Below, one piece after another: positions 11,639 to 22,167 of a stretch of 64,000 bases of DNA (position 1 is the first letter of the stretch; each line of letters starts with the position of its first letter). The position numbers were made by a program, and so were the translations under genes. The stretch covers positions 1 through 64,000 of the forward strand of contig CAVZAB010000014.1 of the NCBI GenBank assembly GCA_963773155.1, written 5' to 3'. Under the pieces are notes generated by a model, which did no database searches, was not told the origin of the DNA, and saw only the letters and a program-made list of their open reading frames with translations. Source of the DNA: CAVZAB01 sp963773155 (GTDB lineage: Bacteria; Pseudomonadota; Alphaproteobacteria; Rhizobiales; Beijerinckiaceae).

Positions 11639-12343
11639 ATGCAAGCCGCCGTCATCACCTTTCCCGGCTCCAACCGCGACGGCGACGTCGCCCGCGCGCT
11701 GCACAAAGCAAGCGGCCAAAAACCGCACGCAGTCTGGCATGCCGACCAAGCGCTGCCGTCCAACACTGACCTCGTGGTTTTGCCTGGCGGCTTTTCCTAC
11801 GGTGATTATCTCAGATGCGGGGCGATCGCCGGGCACGCCAATATTATGACGGCGGTCCGCGAGCACGCGCGCCGTGGCGGCTTCGTGTTGGGCATTTGCA
11901 ACGGCTTCCAGATCCTGGTCGAAGCCGGCCTGCTGCCGGGCGTTCTCATGCGCAACGCTGGCCTCACCTTCGTCTGTCGGCGGCAATATCTGCGCGTCGA
12001 GCGCAATGACGCTGTCTTTACCCGTCACTATCGTCCCGGCCAGGTGATCGACGTGTGCATCGCCCATGGCGAGGGGAATTTTACCGCTGACGTGGCGACA
12101 CTCGAACGCCTCGAGGGCGACGGGCGCGTCGCCTTTCGCTATTGCGACGCGATTGGCCAAGTCACCCCGCACGCCAATCCGAATGGTTCGGCGCACGCGA
12201 TCGCCGGGATCTATTCGGAGCGCTTGAATGTTCTGGGCCTGATGCCCCATCCCGAAAATTTCATCGATGCGCTCGCCGGAGGCAGCGACGGCCTCGCCCT
12301 GTTCGAAAGCCTTGCCGCCTTTCGACCTGGACCTGGCGGCTAG
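11639..12343 (+). CDS. purQ: Phosphoribosylformylglycinamidine synthase subunit PurQ
   Basis: 234-residue class I glutamine amidotransferase giving ammonia to PurL in FGAM synthesis. The N-terminus AAVITFPGSNRDGD, the cysteine nucleophile in GICNGFQIL (about residue 88), and the closing histidine/glutamate in LMPHPEN are all visible. It is translated directly after purS and precedes purL by 33 bases. Confidence 0.96.
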   Translation: MQAAVITFPGSNRDGDVARALHKASGQKPHAVWHADQALPSNTDLVVLPGGFSYGDYLRCGAIAGHANIMTAVREHARRGGFVLGICNGFQILVEAGLLPGVLMRNAGLTFVCRRQYLRVERNDAVFTRHYRPGQVIDVCIAHGEGNFTADVATLERLEGDGRVAFRYCDAIGQVTPHANPNGSAHAIAGIYSERLNVLGLMPHPENFIDALAGGSDGLALFESLAAFRPGPGG

Positions 12344-12376
12344 CTCGACCATGCAAGCGGCAAGCGGCAAGCGATC

Positions 12377-14603
12377 ATGGCCTTAAACAACGAGCACGAA
12401 TTCGCAATCACCGAGGATCTGGTCGCCCAGCACGGGCTGAAGCCGGACGAGTACCAGCGCCTGCTGCGCCTGATCGGCCGCGCGCCGAGCCTGACGGAAC
12501 TCGGCATCGTCTCCGCGATGTGGAACGAACATTGCTCCTACAAATCCTCCCGCCTGCATTTGCGCAAATTGCCGACTCGTGCGGCCTGGGTCATCCAGGG
12601 CCCGGGCGAGAATGCCGGCGTCATCGACATTGGCGACGGCGAGGCTTGCGTCTTCAAGATGGAGAAGTCATAACCACCCCTCCTTCATCGAGCCCTATCA
12701 AGGCGCAGCGACCGGTGTCGGCGGCATTCTGCGCGACGTTTTCACCATGGGCGCGCGTCCGATCGCCTGTCTCAACCTCTTGCGCTTTGGGGCGCCCGAT
12801 CACCCCAAGACCCGTCACCTACTGGCCGGTGTCGTCGCCGGCATCGGCGGCTATGGCAATGCCTTCGGCGTGCCGACCGTCGGCGGCTCGCTCGGCTTTC
12901 ACCGCCGCTACGACGGCAATATTCTGGTCAACGCAATGGCGGTCGGCCTCGCCAGAACCGACCAGATCTTCTATGCGAAGGCGACCGGCGTCGGAAATCC
13001 AATCGTCTACCTCGGCTCGAAAACGGGACGCGACGGGATCCATGGCGCTACCATGGCCTCCGCGGCCTTCGACGATGATGCCGCGGGCAAGCGGCCAACC
13101 GTTCAGGTCGGTGATCCCTTCGCCGAAAAGCTGCTGCTCGAGGCCTGTCTCGAACTGATGGCCTCGGGTGCCGTTTTAGCCATTCAGGACATGGGAGCCG
13201 CCGGTCTGACATCGTCCGCGGTCGAAATGGGTGCCAAGGGCAATCTCGGCATCGAATTGGACCTCGACCGAGTGCCCTGCCGGGAATCCGGCATGTCGGC
13301 TTATGAAATGATGCTATCGGAGAGCCAGGAGCGGATGCTGATGGTGCTCAAACCGGAAAAACGAATCGAGGCTCAGGCGATCTTCCACAAATGGGGTCTC
13401 GACTTCGCGGTCATCGGCACGACCACGGCCAGCCCGCGTTTTGTCGTCAAACACCAGGGCCGGATTTGCGCTGACCTGCCGATCAAGGAACTCGGCGATG
13501 CGGCACCCGTCTACGATCGGCCCTGGCGCGCCGGTCCGAAACTGCCGATCATCGCGGCGCAAGCCGTGCCACCCCCAATCGACAACGGCACGGCGCTGCT
13601 GCGCCTGCTCGCCTCGCCCGACCTATGTTCGAAACGTTGGGTCTACGAGCAATATGACCATTACATTCTCGGCAATACGGTGCAGAGCCCGGGCGGCGAT
13701 GCCGCCGTCGTCCGGATCGCGGACGGCCCGAAAGGCCTTGCGCTGTGCACCGATGTGACGCCGCGCTATTGCGAGGCCGACCCCCGCGAGGGCGGCAAAC
13801 AGGCCGTGGCTGAGGCCTGGCGCAATCTCAACGCCGTCGGCGCCCGACCGCTCGCCCTTACCGACAATCTGAATTTCGGCAATCCGGAAAATCCGGTCGC
13901 CATGGGCCAATTGGTCCTCTGCCTGGAGGGCATTGGCGAAGCGGCACGCCGCCTCGACTTCCCGATCGTATCGGGCAATGTCTCGCTCTATAATGAAACC
14001 AACGGCCAGGGTATTCTGCCGACCCCCTCGATTGGTGGCGTTGGCCTTATCGGAGATGTTGGCCGCAGCGCCAACCTCGCCTTCAAGGCCAGCGGGCAGA
14101 CAATCCTTTTGATCGGCCGCAGCGACGGCTGGCTCGGACAAAGTCTTTACTTGCGCGAGATATGCGGGCGCGAAGAGGGCGCCCCGCCGCCTGTCGATCT
14201 CGACGCCGAACGAAAAAACGGCGAATTCATACGGCAATTGATCGTCGAAGGACGGGTCAGCGCCGCGCATGACATTTCCGATGGCGGACTTGCCGTAGCG
14301 CTCGCCGAAATGGCAATTGCCGGCAATATCGGCGCCAGCGTGTCGGCGCCATTCGCTGGCGACCCGCTGGCGCATGCCTTTTTCTTCGGCGAAGACCAGG
14401 CTCGCTATCTTGTCACCGCCTCGCCGGCCGCCGCCGAGGCGATAGGCCGCGAGGCCGCCCGTCGCGACATTCCCCTTGCGACCATCGGGCAAACCGGCGG
14501 CGGCACGTTGACCCTGGCAGGCCTGCCGCCCATATTGGTCGGCGAGCTGCGCAGCGCCCACGAATCCTGGCTGCCAGCTTTCATGGCGGCCCCGGTCGGG
14601 TGA
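12377..14603 (+). CDS. purL: Phosphoribosylformylglycinamidine synthase subunit PurL, with a frameshift near 12665
   Basis: ATP-dependent synthetase subunit of FGAM synthase, about 740 residues. The first 97 codons are in one frame and end at FKMEKS-stop. The rest continues in another frame from [20 protein letters not shown], which is the conserved segment that should follow FKME. Removing one A from GAGAAGTCATAAC (about 12662-12668) restores FKMESHNHPS. Everything downstream is intact, including the C-terminal glycine-rich ATP region ([14 protein letters not shown]). Loss of this gene would cause purine auxotrophy, so a sequencing error is the simpler explanation. Confidence 0.93.
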
Positions 14604-14637
14604 GCAAAAGACAGGACTAAAATCAGGATCTAAAGAC

Positions 14638-14844
14638 ATGGTGATGGTTGCGGTCAAAGCGCTCGGCGGCACCAATTATGTCCGGGCGGAAGATGTTATG
14701 GCCGTACAGACGACGCCAACCGGCGGCGCGATCGTCGTCATGAAGGGCGGCGTGACCGTGCAATCGAGCGAGCCAGCCAAGGACGTGTCGGGCCGGATCG
14801 AGGACGCGCTCAAAACGACAGCGCGGCCGCCGCCGACGAACTGA
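14638..14844 (+). CDS. Small conserved hypothetical protein
   Basis: 68-residue protein starting MVMVAVKALGGTNYVRAEDV, followed by a short beta-rich core and a lysine/threonine-rich tail. The ATG follows an AGGATCTAAAGAC stretch that can serve as a ribosome-binding site. It lies 34 bases after purL and 16 before bolA, so it is probably cotranscribed. It is reminiscent of short FlbD-like beta proteins, but no function can be assigned. Confidence 0.6.
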   Translation: MVMVAVKALGGTNYVRAEDVMAVQTTPTGGAIVVMKGGVTVQSSEPAKDVSGRIEDALKTTARPPPTN

Positions 14845-14860
14845 CCGAAAGGAGCTTGCC

Positions 14861-15094
14861 ATGGCCATGGAAGCCAAAGACATCGAACGGCTGATCAAGG
14901 CGGCCTTGCCGGACGCCACAGTCGAAATTCGCGATCTCGCCGGTGACGGGGACCATTATGCCGCCAAGGTGATATCGGCCGCCTTTCACGGCAAGAGCCG
15001 TGTCCAGCAGCATCAAATGGTCTATTCGGCGCTCAAGGATCAGATGGGAGGCGTCCTGCATGCACTTGCCCTGCAGACGGCAGCCCCCGATTAG
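14861..15094 (+). CDS. bolA: BolA-family protein
   Basis: 77-residue BolA-like protein with the characteristic helix and loop (IERLIKAALPDATVEI, then GDGDHYAAKVIS, then RVQQHQMVYSAL). BolA proteins pair with monothiol glutaredoxins to bind an iron-sulfur cluster. The next gene is exactly such a glutaredoxin, supporting the call. A GGAG ribosome-binding site precedes the ATG at 14861. Confidence 0.93.
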   Translation: MAMEAKDIERLIKAALPDATVEIRDLAGDGDHYAAKVISAAFHGKSRVQQHQMVYSALKDQMGGVLHALALQTAAPD

Positions 15095-15192
15095 GCCACT
15101 CGAATAAGCCGCTGGCCTGGCCGCGGAGCGGGCGCTATATAAGGCTGTTGCGGAGCCTTGACCTTCGCCAACCCGGATCAGGAATGTCGGAA

Positions 15193-15525
15193 ATGGCCAT
15201 CTCAGACCAGATCAAAAAAGAAATCGACAGCACCGACGTCGTTCTTTTCATGAAGGGCACGCCGGATTTTCCAATGTGCGGCTTTTCGCAGCGCGTCGCC
15301 TCCATCCTCGCCAGGCTCGGCGTGCCCTATAAGGGCGTTAACGTCCTCGAGGACGAAGCCTTGCGCCAAGGGATTAAGGAATACGCCAACTGGCCGACCA
15401 TCCCGCAGCTCTATGTCAAGGGCGAATTCGTCGGCGGTTGCGACATTGTCACCGAATTGTACCAGTCCGGCGAATTGGCCAACCAGTTGAAAGAAGCCGG
15501 CGTGACGGTCGACGCAACCGCCTAG
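15193..15525 (+). CDS. grxD: Monothiol glutaredoxin Grx4 family
   Basis: 110-residue monothiol glutaredoxin with the CGFS active site (PMCGFSQRVA) and the GSH-binding WPTIPQLYVKGEFVGGCDI region. It carries and transfers iron-sulfur clusters with BolA. ATG 15193 is chosen because the AGGA at 15180-15183 is nine bases upstream; the ATG at 15184 is only one base from it. The stop overlaps the convergent thioredoxin gene by four bases. Confidence 0.94.
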   Translation: MAISDQIKKEIDSTDVVLFMKGTPDFPMCGFSQRVASILARLGVPYKGVNVLEDEALRQGIKEYANWPTIPQLYVKGEFVGGCDIVTELYQSGELANQLKEAGVTVDATA

Positions 15526-16169
15526 CTACCAATCAAGGCTCGAATCAGTTGGACGGCATCCGGGCTTGCCCATTCCGCCGGGCCGGCCAGGCTTGCCACC
15601 TGGCAGCCCGCCTTGTCGATCAGCAGCGTCGTCGGCAGGCCGATTGTCGTGCCGGCGGCCTTTAGGATTTGGAAGGTCTCGGCCTTGGGATCGGCATAGA
15701 ATGCCAGCCGATGGATGCCGGCCTCCTCGAGAAAGCGCCGCCGATTGTCCAAGCGCGTCGTGTCGATATTGACGGCCACCACCGCAAAATCACGGCCGCC
15801 CAATTCCCCTTGCAACCGATCGAGCGCCGGCATTTCCTTGCGGCAGGGCACGCACCAGGTCGCCCACAGGTTGACCAGGACGGCCTGGCCCTTGAAATCG
15901 GCAAGTTCGCGCCTGTTGCCGTCCGAATCCTCAAACCGGAGGGAGGGCGGCAGCTGCGGCGTCGGCAGAACACCGAGCGCCGCCACCTCGCCGCGGGCCA
16001 ACGGCGAAAGCCGCTGGGCAAGCGGCCGCGAAGCTAGGCACTCACCGGACGCATTGCTCTTGCCGGTGTCCATCCGGTATAGGGCAAACCCCAGGGTTGC
16101 GATGCCGGCGGCCAGCAACAAGCCGAATGGACGAGACCGCAGGGCCGAGATTATCTGAGCTTTATCCAT
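15522..16169 (-). CDS. TlpA-like thiol:disulfide interchange protein
   Basis: 215-residue protein with an N-terminal membrane anchor (about residues 15-33) and a thioredoxin-fold domain of TlpA/ResA type. The redox motif is WCVPC in [18 protein letters not shown] (about residue 107). It would face the periplasm and reduce apocytochrome c or copper-assembly partners. It is divergent from argH with 24 bases between starts. Confidence 0.9.
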   Translation of the reverse strand: MDKAQIISALRSRPFGLLLAAGIATLGFALYRMDTGKSNASGECLASRPLAQRLSPLARGEVAALGVLPTPQLPPSLRFEDSDGNRRELADFKGQAVLVNLWATWCVPCRKEMPALDRLQGELGGRDFAVVAVNIDTTRLDNRRRFLEEAGIHRLAFYADPKAETFQILKAAGTTIGLPTTLLIDKAGCQVASLAGPAEWASPDAVQLIRALIGS

Positions 16170-16193
16170 CCGACCTATCCCGGGGGAGCAGGC

Positions 16194-17594
16194 ATGAGTG
16201 GCAACAAAATGTGGGGCGGACGCTTCGAGGATGCCCCGGATTCGATCATGGAGGAGATCAACGCGTCCATCGGCTTCGACCGGCGGCTCGCCTCCCAGGA
16301 CATCCGCGGCTCAAAAGCCCACGCTGCCATGCTCGCCAAGCAAGGCATTCTTCCGGCTTCGGATGCCGCTGCCATCGCCAGGGGTCTAGACCAGATCCTT
16401 AGCGAAATCGAGACCGGCGCCTTCACATTCTCGCGCGCCCTCGAGGACATTCACATGAACGTCGAGCACCGGCTTGGCGAATTGATTGGTCCCACCGCCG
16501 GTCGGCTGCACACGGCCCGCTCCCGCAACGACCAGGTCGCACTCGACATGCGGCTGTGGGTTCGCGATGCGATCGAGGGACTCGATCGGCAATTGCTCGA
16601 CCTGCAGCGCGCCCTCGCCGGCAAGGCTTTCGAGCATGCCGGCGCCGTAATGCCCGGTTTTACCCATTTGCAATCGGCCCAGCCGATAACCTTTGGCCAT
16701 CACCTCCTCGCCTATGTCGAAATGTTTGGCCGCGACCGCGGCCGCCTGCGCGACAGCCGAAGCCGGCTCAACGAGTGCCCGCTCGGGGCGGCCGCGCTCG
16801 CTGGAACGTCCTTTGCCATTGATCGCGGCGCTACCGCCCGCACGCTCGGCTTCGACCGGCCCACAGCCAATTCCCTCGACAGCGTTTCCGACCGCGACTT
16901 TGTCCTGGAGACCCTGTCGGCCGCCGCCATTTGCGCCACCCACCTGTCGCGGCTTGCCGAAGAAATCGTGCTGTGGTCGAGCGCCCAATTTGCTTTTTTG
17001 CGGCTGTCCGACCGTTTTTCGACCGGTTCATCGATTATGCCGCAAAAGCGCAATCCGGATGCGGCCGAACTGGTGCGCGGCAAAAGCGGCCGCATCATCG
17101 GGGCTCTTGCCGGCTTGCTGGTCGTCATGAAGGGTTTGCCACTCGCCTATTCGAAGGACATGCAGGAAGACAAGGAGGGCACCTTTGACGCGCTCGATTC
17201 GCTGTCTTTGTGCCTGGCCGCCATGGCCGGCATGATTCGCGATGCCAGCCCTGATCTGCGCCGCATGAAGGAGGCCGCCGGCATCGGCTATGCAACTGCC
17301 ACCGATCTCGCCGATTGGCTCGTGCGTACGCTCGCTCTACCGTTTCGCGAGGCCCACCACATTACCGGCACCCTGGTCAAGCTCGCGGAAACCCGCGGTG
17401 TCGCCTTGCACCGGCTTTCGCTCGCCGATTTCCAAGCGGTCGAGCCGCGGATTGGCGAATCCGTCTACGAGGTTCTCACGCTCGCCAAATCGGTCAATAG
17501 CCGCACCTCCTACGGCGGCACTGCTCCGCGCAACGTCCGCCAGCAGGCGCGACGTTGGATCGCCCGGCTGGCCAAGGAATCCGCGACATCGTGA
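16194..17594 (+). CDS. argH: Argininosuccinate lyase
   Basis: 466-residue argininosuccinate lyase, last step of arginine synthesis, releasing fumarate. The fumarase-superfamily signature [12 protein letters not shown] is near residue 280, and [16 protein letters not shown] and the [14 protein letters not shown] segment are typical. ATG 16194 follows a GGGGGAGCAGGC ribosome-binding region. Followed by a small lipoprotein gene and lysA, a common alphaproteobacterial order. Confidence 0.97.
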   Translation: MSGNKMWGGRFEDAPDSIMEEINASIGFDRRLASQDIRGSKAHAAMLAKQGILPASDAAAIARGLDQILSEIETGAFTFSRALEDIHMNVEHRLGELIGPTAGRLHTARSRNDQVALDMRLWVRDAIEGLDRQLLDLQRALAGKAFEHAGAVMPGFTHLQSAQPITFGHHLLAYVEMFGRDRGRLRDSRSRLNECPLGAAALAGTSFAIDRGATARTLGFDRPTANSLDSVSDRDFVLETLSAAAICATHLSRLAEEIVLWSSAQFAFLRLSDRFSTGSSIMPQKRNPDAAELVRGKSGRIIGALAGLLVVMKGLPLAYSKDMQEDKEGTFDALDSLSLCLAAMAGMIRDASPDLRRMKEAAGIGYATATDLADWLVRTLALPFREAHHITGTLVKLAETRGVALHRLSLADFQAVEPRIGESVYEVLTLAKSVNSRTSYGGTAPRNVRQQARRWIARLAKESATS

Positions 17595-17677
17595 GCGCGC
17601 CGGCAAACGGCGAAAACACTCGCCACAGGATGCTCACAGGCTATAGTGTGCCGCCCTCCCCTGGTTGGAGAATTCCG

Positions 17678-17920
17678 TTGCCTCGCCGTGCGCGTACCGG
17701 TCTTTTTTTTTGCCTGATGGCAATCGTGGCCTTCGGGTTCGCCGGCTGTGGCCGGCGGGGCGCGCTCGAACCGCCGCCCGGCGCCAGCCCCCCGGAGGCC
17801 GCTGCTGATCCGCAGGCCGCGCCTGCGTCGACCGGCGCGCCCGTCCTCAAGCCTGCCCACCGAGCCAGCAAGAAGATCGTGCCGCCTAAAGTCGACACGC
17901 CCTTCGACTGGCTGCTTTGA
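17678..17920 (+). CDS. Small lipoprotein (LptM/YifL-like)
   Basis: About 80 residues: a signal peptide and lipobox ending AFGFAGC, then GRRGALEPP and a proline/alanine-rich tail ending VDTPFDWLL. A TTG start at 17678 is supported by TTGGAG seven bases upstream; the longer open frame overlapping argH lacks a fitting start. The CGxRGxLxxP opening resembles LptM, which helps LptD mature in the outer membrane. The link to LptM is by similarity and position only. Confidence 0.72.
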   Translation: MPRRARTGLFFCLMAIVAFGFAGCGRRGALEPPPGASPPEAAADPQAAPASTGAPVLKPAHRASKKIVPPKVDTPFDWLL

Positions 17921-17937
17921 CGGCGCGGGGAGCGGCC

Positions 17938-19227
17938 ATGCACCATTTCGCTTACCGGGACGGCGTTTTGCATGCCGAAGACGTCGACATTCGCCGGATA
18001 GCGGCGAGCGTCGGCACGCCCTTCTATTGTTATTCGACGGCAACCCTCGAACGCCATTACCGGATCTTCGCCGAGGCCTTTGCCGATCTGCCGGCCATGA
18101 TTTGCTACGCCATGAAAGCCAATTCCAACCAAGCCGTCTTGCGGACGCTGGCACGGCTCGGCGCCGGCATGGATGTCGTCTCGGAAGGCGAATTGCGGCG
18201 TGCCCGCGCCGCCGGCGTGCCTGGCTCGCGGATCACGTTTTCTGGGGTCGGCAAAAGGCCCGGCGAAATCGCCCATGGTCTCGACGAGAGCATTTTCTGT
18301 TTTAATGCCGAATCCGAACCCGAACTCGCCGCGATCGCCCGGCTTGCCGTTGAAAAGGGCAAAACGGCGCGGGTTGCTCTACGGGTCAATCCCGACGTCG
18401 ACGCGAGGACGCACGCGAAAATCTCGACTGGCAAGGCGGAAAACAAATTCGGCATCCCGATTGCCAGGGCCCGTGCCGTCTATGCCAAGGCGGCTGCCAT
18501 GCCCGGCCTGCAAATGACCGGCGTCGACATGCACATCGGCTCGCAGATCACCGATCTAGAACCGTTCGATGCGGCTTTTGCCCTGCTTGCCGGCTTCGTC
18601 CGCGACCTGCGCGCCGACGGCCACCGGATCGACCATATCGATCTCGGCGGCGGACTGGGCATTCCCTATCGGGCCGGCATTGACCCGCCACCCCATCCCG
18701 AGCGCTACGCCGAAATCGTCCGCCGACACACCCAGGGCCTCGATTGCACATTGGTCTTCGAGCCCGGTCGGTTGCTGGTCGGCAACGCCGGCATTCTCGT
18801 CTGTCAGGTCATCTATCTGAAGGAAGGCGAGGGCCGCAATTTCGTCATTGTTGACGCCGCCATGAATGATCTGATCCGTCCGACGCTCTATGATGCCCAT
18901 CACGAGATCGAACCGGTCGTCCTGCCGTCGGAAGGTTTCTTGCTTACTCTTGCCGATGTTGTCGGCCCGGTCTGCGAAACCGGCGATTATCTGGCGCTCG
19001 GGCGCGCGCTGCCGCCGCTACGATCGGGCGACCTTCTGGCGGTGATGTCGGCCGGCGCCTATGCGGCCGTGCAGGCTGGGACCTATAATTCGCGGCTTCT
19101 GGTGCCCGAGGTCTTGGTGCGCGGCGAGGCCTTCGCGCTGGTCCGACCGCGGCCTTCCTATGCCGACCTGATCGGGCTCGATCGAATGCCGGCCTGGCTT
19201 GAAGTGGGCGATCCTGATGTTGCGTGA
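17938..19227 (+). CDS. lysA: Diaminopimelate decarboxylase
   Basis: 429-residue PLP-dependent decarboxylase making lysine from meso-diaminopimelate. The PLP lysine sits in CYAMKANSN (about residue 60), with IDLGGGLGIPY and FEPGRLLVGNAG for phosphate and substrate contacts. ATG 17938 (MHHFAYRDG) has GCGGGGAGCGG upstream and is preferred over the in-frame start at 17917, which overlaps the lipoprotein gene. Confidence 0.96.
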   Translation: MHHFAYRDGVLHAEDVDIRRIAASVGTPFYCYSTATLERHYRIFAEAFADLPAMICYAMKANSNQAVLRTLARLGAGMDVVSEGELRRARAAGVPGSRITFSGVGKRPGEIAHGLDESIFCFNAESEPELAAIARLAVEKGKTARVALRVNPDVDARTHAKISTGKAENKFGIPIARARAVYAKAAAMPGLQMTGVDMHIGSQITDLEPFDAAFALLAGFVRDLRADGHRIDHIDLGGGLGIPYRAGIDPPPHPERYAEIVRRHTQGLDCTLVFEPGRLLVGNAGILVCQVIYLKEGEGRNFVIVDAAMNDLIRPTLYDAHHEIEPVVLPSEGFLLTLADVVGPVCETGDYLALGRALPPLRSGDLLAVMSAGAYAAVQAGTYNSRLLVPEVLVRGEAFALVRPRPSYADLIGLDRMPAWLEVGDPDVA

Positions 19228-19309
19228 TTTCCGCCACTGGATTGTCGGGCTGAGCATGCTAGATTAGCTGGGAGGCGCCGCCACCGCGGCAAGTGGCACG
19301 GGGCGGCGT

Positions 19310-21901
19310 GTGAGAAGGACCGGGCCGATCGCCGACGAAATTGCCGACAGGATCGAATCAACCCCCGCGCTAAATCGGCTTGTTGTGCGGGCCAAGCTGG
19401 CGCTGGCTTGGGAGCGGGTATGGCCCGCCCTTGCCGGTCTGCTGGCTTGTCTGTGCGTTTTTCTCGCCGTGTCCTGGCTCGGCCTCTGGCTGCCGCTGCC
19501 CGGGCCCTGGCGCATTGCCGGCGTCGCTCTGTTCGGCCTTGCCGGCCTGGTCAGCCTGCTGCCGCTCCGGCATGCCTTGCGGCCGAACCGGGCCGCGGCG
19601 CTTGCCCGTATCGACCGGGACTTTGGCCTGCCGCATCGCCCGGCCGCGGCGCTCGCCGACGCGCTCGTTAACCCGTCCGGCGACGCGGCGACCGATGCGC
19701 TGTGGAGCCTGCATCAGGCTCGCCTGCGCGATCTTGCCGATCGCCTGTCGATCGCCCCGCCGAGCCCCGGACTTGCCCGGCGCGACCCCTTCGCTTTGCG
19801 CGCTGCGGCACTCCTTGCTTGCGTCGCGGCGGCCTTTGTTGCCGGCCCGGAACGAGGGCCGCGGCTGGCCGCCGCCTTCGATTGGCGCCATGCCGCCGCG
19901 GCCGAAACCGGCTTCCGCTTCGACGCCTGGATCGATCCGCCGCTCTATACCGGCCGACCGCCGATTCTCCTCAATCCCAAGACCGCGGTCGAGGGCAAGA
20001 CACTGCGCCATGTCGAGGCGCCCGCCGGCTCGACCGTGATCGTGCGCTCGTCCGCCGATCAGCTCAAGATCACGACCAAGGGCGGCCTGAGTCCGGTCGC
20101 CAAGGCCACCGGGGCCGAGCGGGAGAGCGAACAGCGCTTTATCCTTACCGGTGATGCTGAAGTCGGATTGGCCCGCGCCGGTGTTCCAATCGCGGTGTTC
20201 AACATCATCTCCATTCCCGACCGGCCTCCGACCATCACGCTGAGCGAAAAACCCACCGGAAATCTGCATGGCTCGCTGACACTCGCCTATAAGATCGACG
20301 ATGATTATGGGGTCGCCGGAGCGGAGGCCAATTTCGCCAGACCCGAACCGCAGGGCCGCTCGCTGGTTGACCCGCCAAAGGTCGTTCTGAGCCTGCCGGC
20401 AGGCCCTGGCGGAATCGGCGAGGCACAGACCATTGCCGATCTATCGGAACATCCCTGGGCCGGCTCGCGGGTTATCTTGACCCTCTCAGCCCGCGACGAA
20501 GGCGGCAATGTCGGCGCCAGCGAGCCAACCGAAATGCGGCTGCCGCAACGGCCTTTCAATAACCCGCTCGCCAAGGCGCTGGTCGAACAAAGGCGCAATC
20601 TCGTTCTCGACCCCAATGAGCCGCAGAAGGTTGCCAAAGCGCTGTCGGCTCTGCTTATCGCACCCGACCGTTTCGGCGTCACCGGCAGCGTCTATCTGGG
20701 TCTCTCCGTCACGCTGCAGGCACTCGATGCGGCCAAGACCGACGAAGACTTGCGCGAGGTTGCCGGCCTTTTGTGGGAAATCGCCCTGCGCCTTGAGGAT
20801 GGCGATGCCTCCACCGCCGAGCGCGAGCTTCGCAACGCCGAGAACCAGTTGCGCGAGGCCTTGCAGCGCGGCGCCAACGAGGAAGAGATCAAGCGGCTCA
20901 CCGAGCAATTGCAGGCCGCCCTTGACCGCTATCTGAGCGAACTCGCCGACCAAATGGCGCGCGAAGACAATGCCGATCCGCGGGCGAGCCCGCAGGACCG
21001 CCGCGCCAGCCGCACGATCACCCAGCGTGATCTCAAATCGATGCTTGATCAATTGCAGGAAATGGCCAAATCCGGCAGCCTCGCCGACGCGCAGCGGATG
21101 CTCGATCAATTGCAAAGCATCCTGGAAAATCTACGCAGCGCCAAGCGCGGCCGAATGGATCCGGCCGAGCGCGAAATGAACCAGGCGCTCGACGAGCTCG
21201 ACACTATGACCCGCGACGAACAGCAATTGCGCGACGACACGTTCCGGCAGAACCAGCAACAACGCCAGGGCCAGGCCAAGAAGCGCCGACAGCAATCCGG
21301 CCAAAAGGGCCAAAACGGCAAACCGAACCAAGGCGAAGACCAAAGCGCCGAGGACGAGGATACCAATACCCCACCGCAAGGCTCCGACCGCTTACGCCAG
21401 CGTCAGCAGGACTTGCGCCAAAGACTCGACGATCTGAAACGCCGGATGAAACAGCTCGGCATGAGCCCAGAAAAAGGACTCGACGATGCCGAAGAGGCGA
21501 TGAACGAGGCCGAGGGCGCATTGGCCGACAATGGCGAGGGCGAAGGCAAAGCCGTCGATGCGGAGGGCCGCGCCATCGAGGGGCTGCGCCGCGGCGGCCA
21601 AGGTCTCGCCGATCAATTGCAGCAGCAGGGCGAGGCAATGGGCCAGGGCGACCCGAATGGCAGCCAGGGAAGCAACCAGCAATCGGCGCGTGGTCGCGGC
21701 TATCGCGACGATCCGCTCGGCCGCCGAAGCGAACCGAACGGGAATGGCGTCAACGGCCAGCAGAACGACGGGCACGAGGCCGCCGCAAGCCCGGCCCAGC
21801 GGGCCCGCAAGGTGCTGGAGGAATTGCGTCGGCGGCTCGGCGAGCGCGAGCGCCCGCGCGAGGAATTGGATTATCTCGAGCGCCTGATCCGCCGTGACTG
21901 A
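19310..21901 (+). CDS. TIGR02302-family large membrane/coiled-coil protein
   Basis: 863-residue protein starting with GTG. Two hydrophobic segments lie near residues 40-85 and another near 165-185. The second half, from about residue 480, is a long glutamine- and charge-rich coiled coil (QMAREDN, QQQRQGQAKKRRQQ, LRQRQQDLRQRLDDLKRRMKQ). This layout matches the alphaproteobacterial TIGR02302 family of unknown function, usually next to lysA as here. A cell-envelope structural role is only a guess. Confidence 0.85.
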   Translation: MRRTGPIADEIADRIESTPALNRLVVRAKLALAWERVWPALAGLLACLCVFLAVSWLGLWLPLPGPWRIAGVALFGLAGLVSLLPLRHALRPNRAAALARIDRDFGLPHRPAAALADALVNPSGDAATDALWSLHQARLRDLADRLSIAPPSPGLARRDPFALRAAALLACVAAAFVAGPERGPRLAAAFDWRHAAAAETGFRFDAWIDPPLYTGRPPILLNPKTAVEGKTLRHVEAPAGSTVIVRSSADQLKITTKGGLSPVAKATGAERESEQRFILTGDAEVGLARAGVPIAVFNIISIPDRPPTITLSEKPTGNLHGSLTLAYKIDDDYGVAGAEANFARPEPQGRSLVDPPKVVLSLPAGPGGIGEAQTIADLSEHPWAGSRVILTLSARDEGGNVGASEPTEMRLPQRPFNNPLAKALVEQRRNLVLDPNEPQKVAKALSALLIAPDRFGVTGSVYLGLSVTLQALDAAKTDEDLREVAGLLWEIALRLEDGDASTAERELRNAENQLREALQRGANEEEIKRLTEQLQAALDRYLSELADQMAREDNADPRASPQDRRASRTITQRDLKSMLDQLQEMAKSGSLADAQRMLDQLQSILENLRSAKRGRMDPAEREMNQALDELDTMTRDEQQLRDDTFRQNQQQRQGQAKKRRQQSGQKGQNGKPNQGEDQSAEDEDTNTPPQGSDRLRQRQQDLRQRLDDLKRRMKQLGMSPEKGLDDAEEAMNEAEGALADNGEGEGKAVDAEGRAIEGLRRGGQGLADQLQQQGEAMGQGDPNGSQGSNQQSARGRGYRDDPLGRRSEPNGNGVNGQQNDGHEAAASPAQRARKVLEELRRRLGERERPREELDYLERLIRRD

Positions 21902-21946
21902 TCGGCTCGGCCGCCCGCGGTCTGCTCAGACAGGCAGGTCGCCGCC

Positions 21947-22138
21947 ATGATGATGAGCGCGAACGGGCTGGTTGGCGTGGCGACCGCCGCGGTTGCCTTT
22001 GTCCTGCTGCTCGGCCTTGCCAACATGCTGCGCGGCGGCAGTCCCAATACGTCGCAGCGTTTAATGCGATGGCGGGTCGGGCTGCAATTTTTGGCCATAC
22101 TCGTCATCATGGGGGTGGTCTGGTACCGAAACCGCTGA
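21947..22138 (+). CDS. Twin transmembrane protein, HIG1 domain
   Basis: 63-residue protein with two membrane helices separated by a short loop (NMLRGGSPNTSQRLMRWRVGLQF), matching the HIG_1_N domain. In mitochondria relatives associate with cytochrome oxidase supercomplexes; in bacteria the role is less clear. Translated just upstream of the adenosyltransferase, 29 bases apart. Confidence 0.85.
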   Translation: MMMSANGLVGVATAAVAFVLLLGLANMLRGGSPNTSQRLMRWRVGLQFLAILVIMGVVWYRNR

Positions 22139-22167
22139 TCGCTCGCCCGCCCAAATCGGAGAAAGCA

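Noticed and set aside
13623..14675. 350-codon minus-strand frame
   Set aside because: Antisense of purL, whose sequence is clearly conserved on the plus strand.
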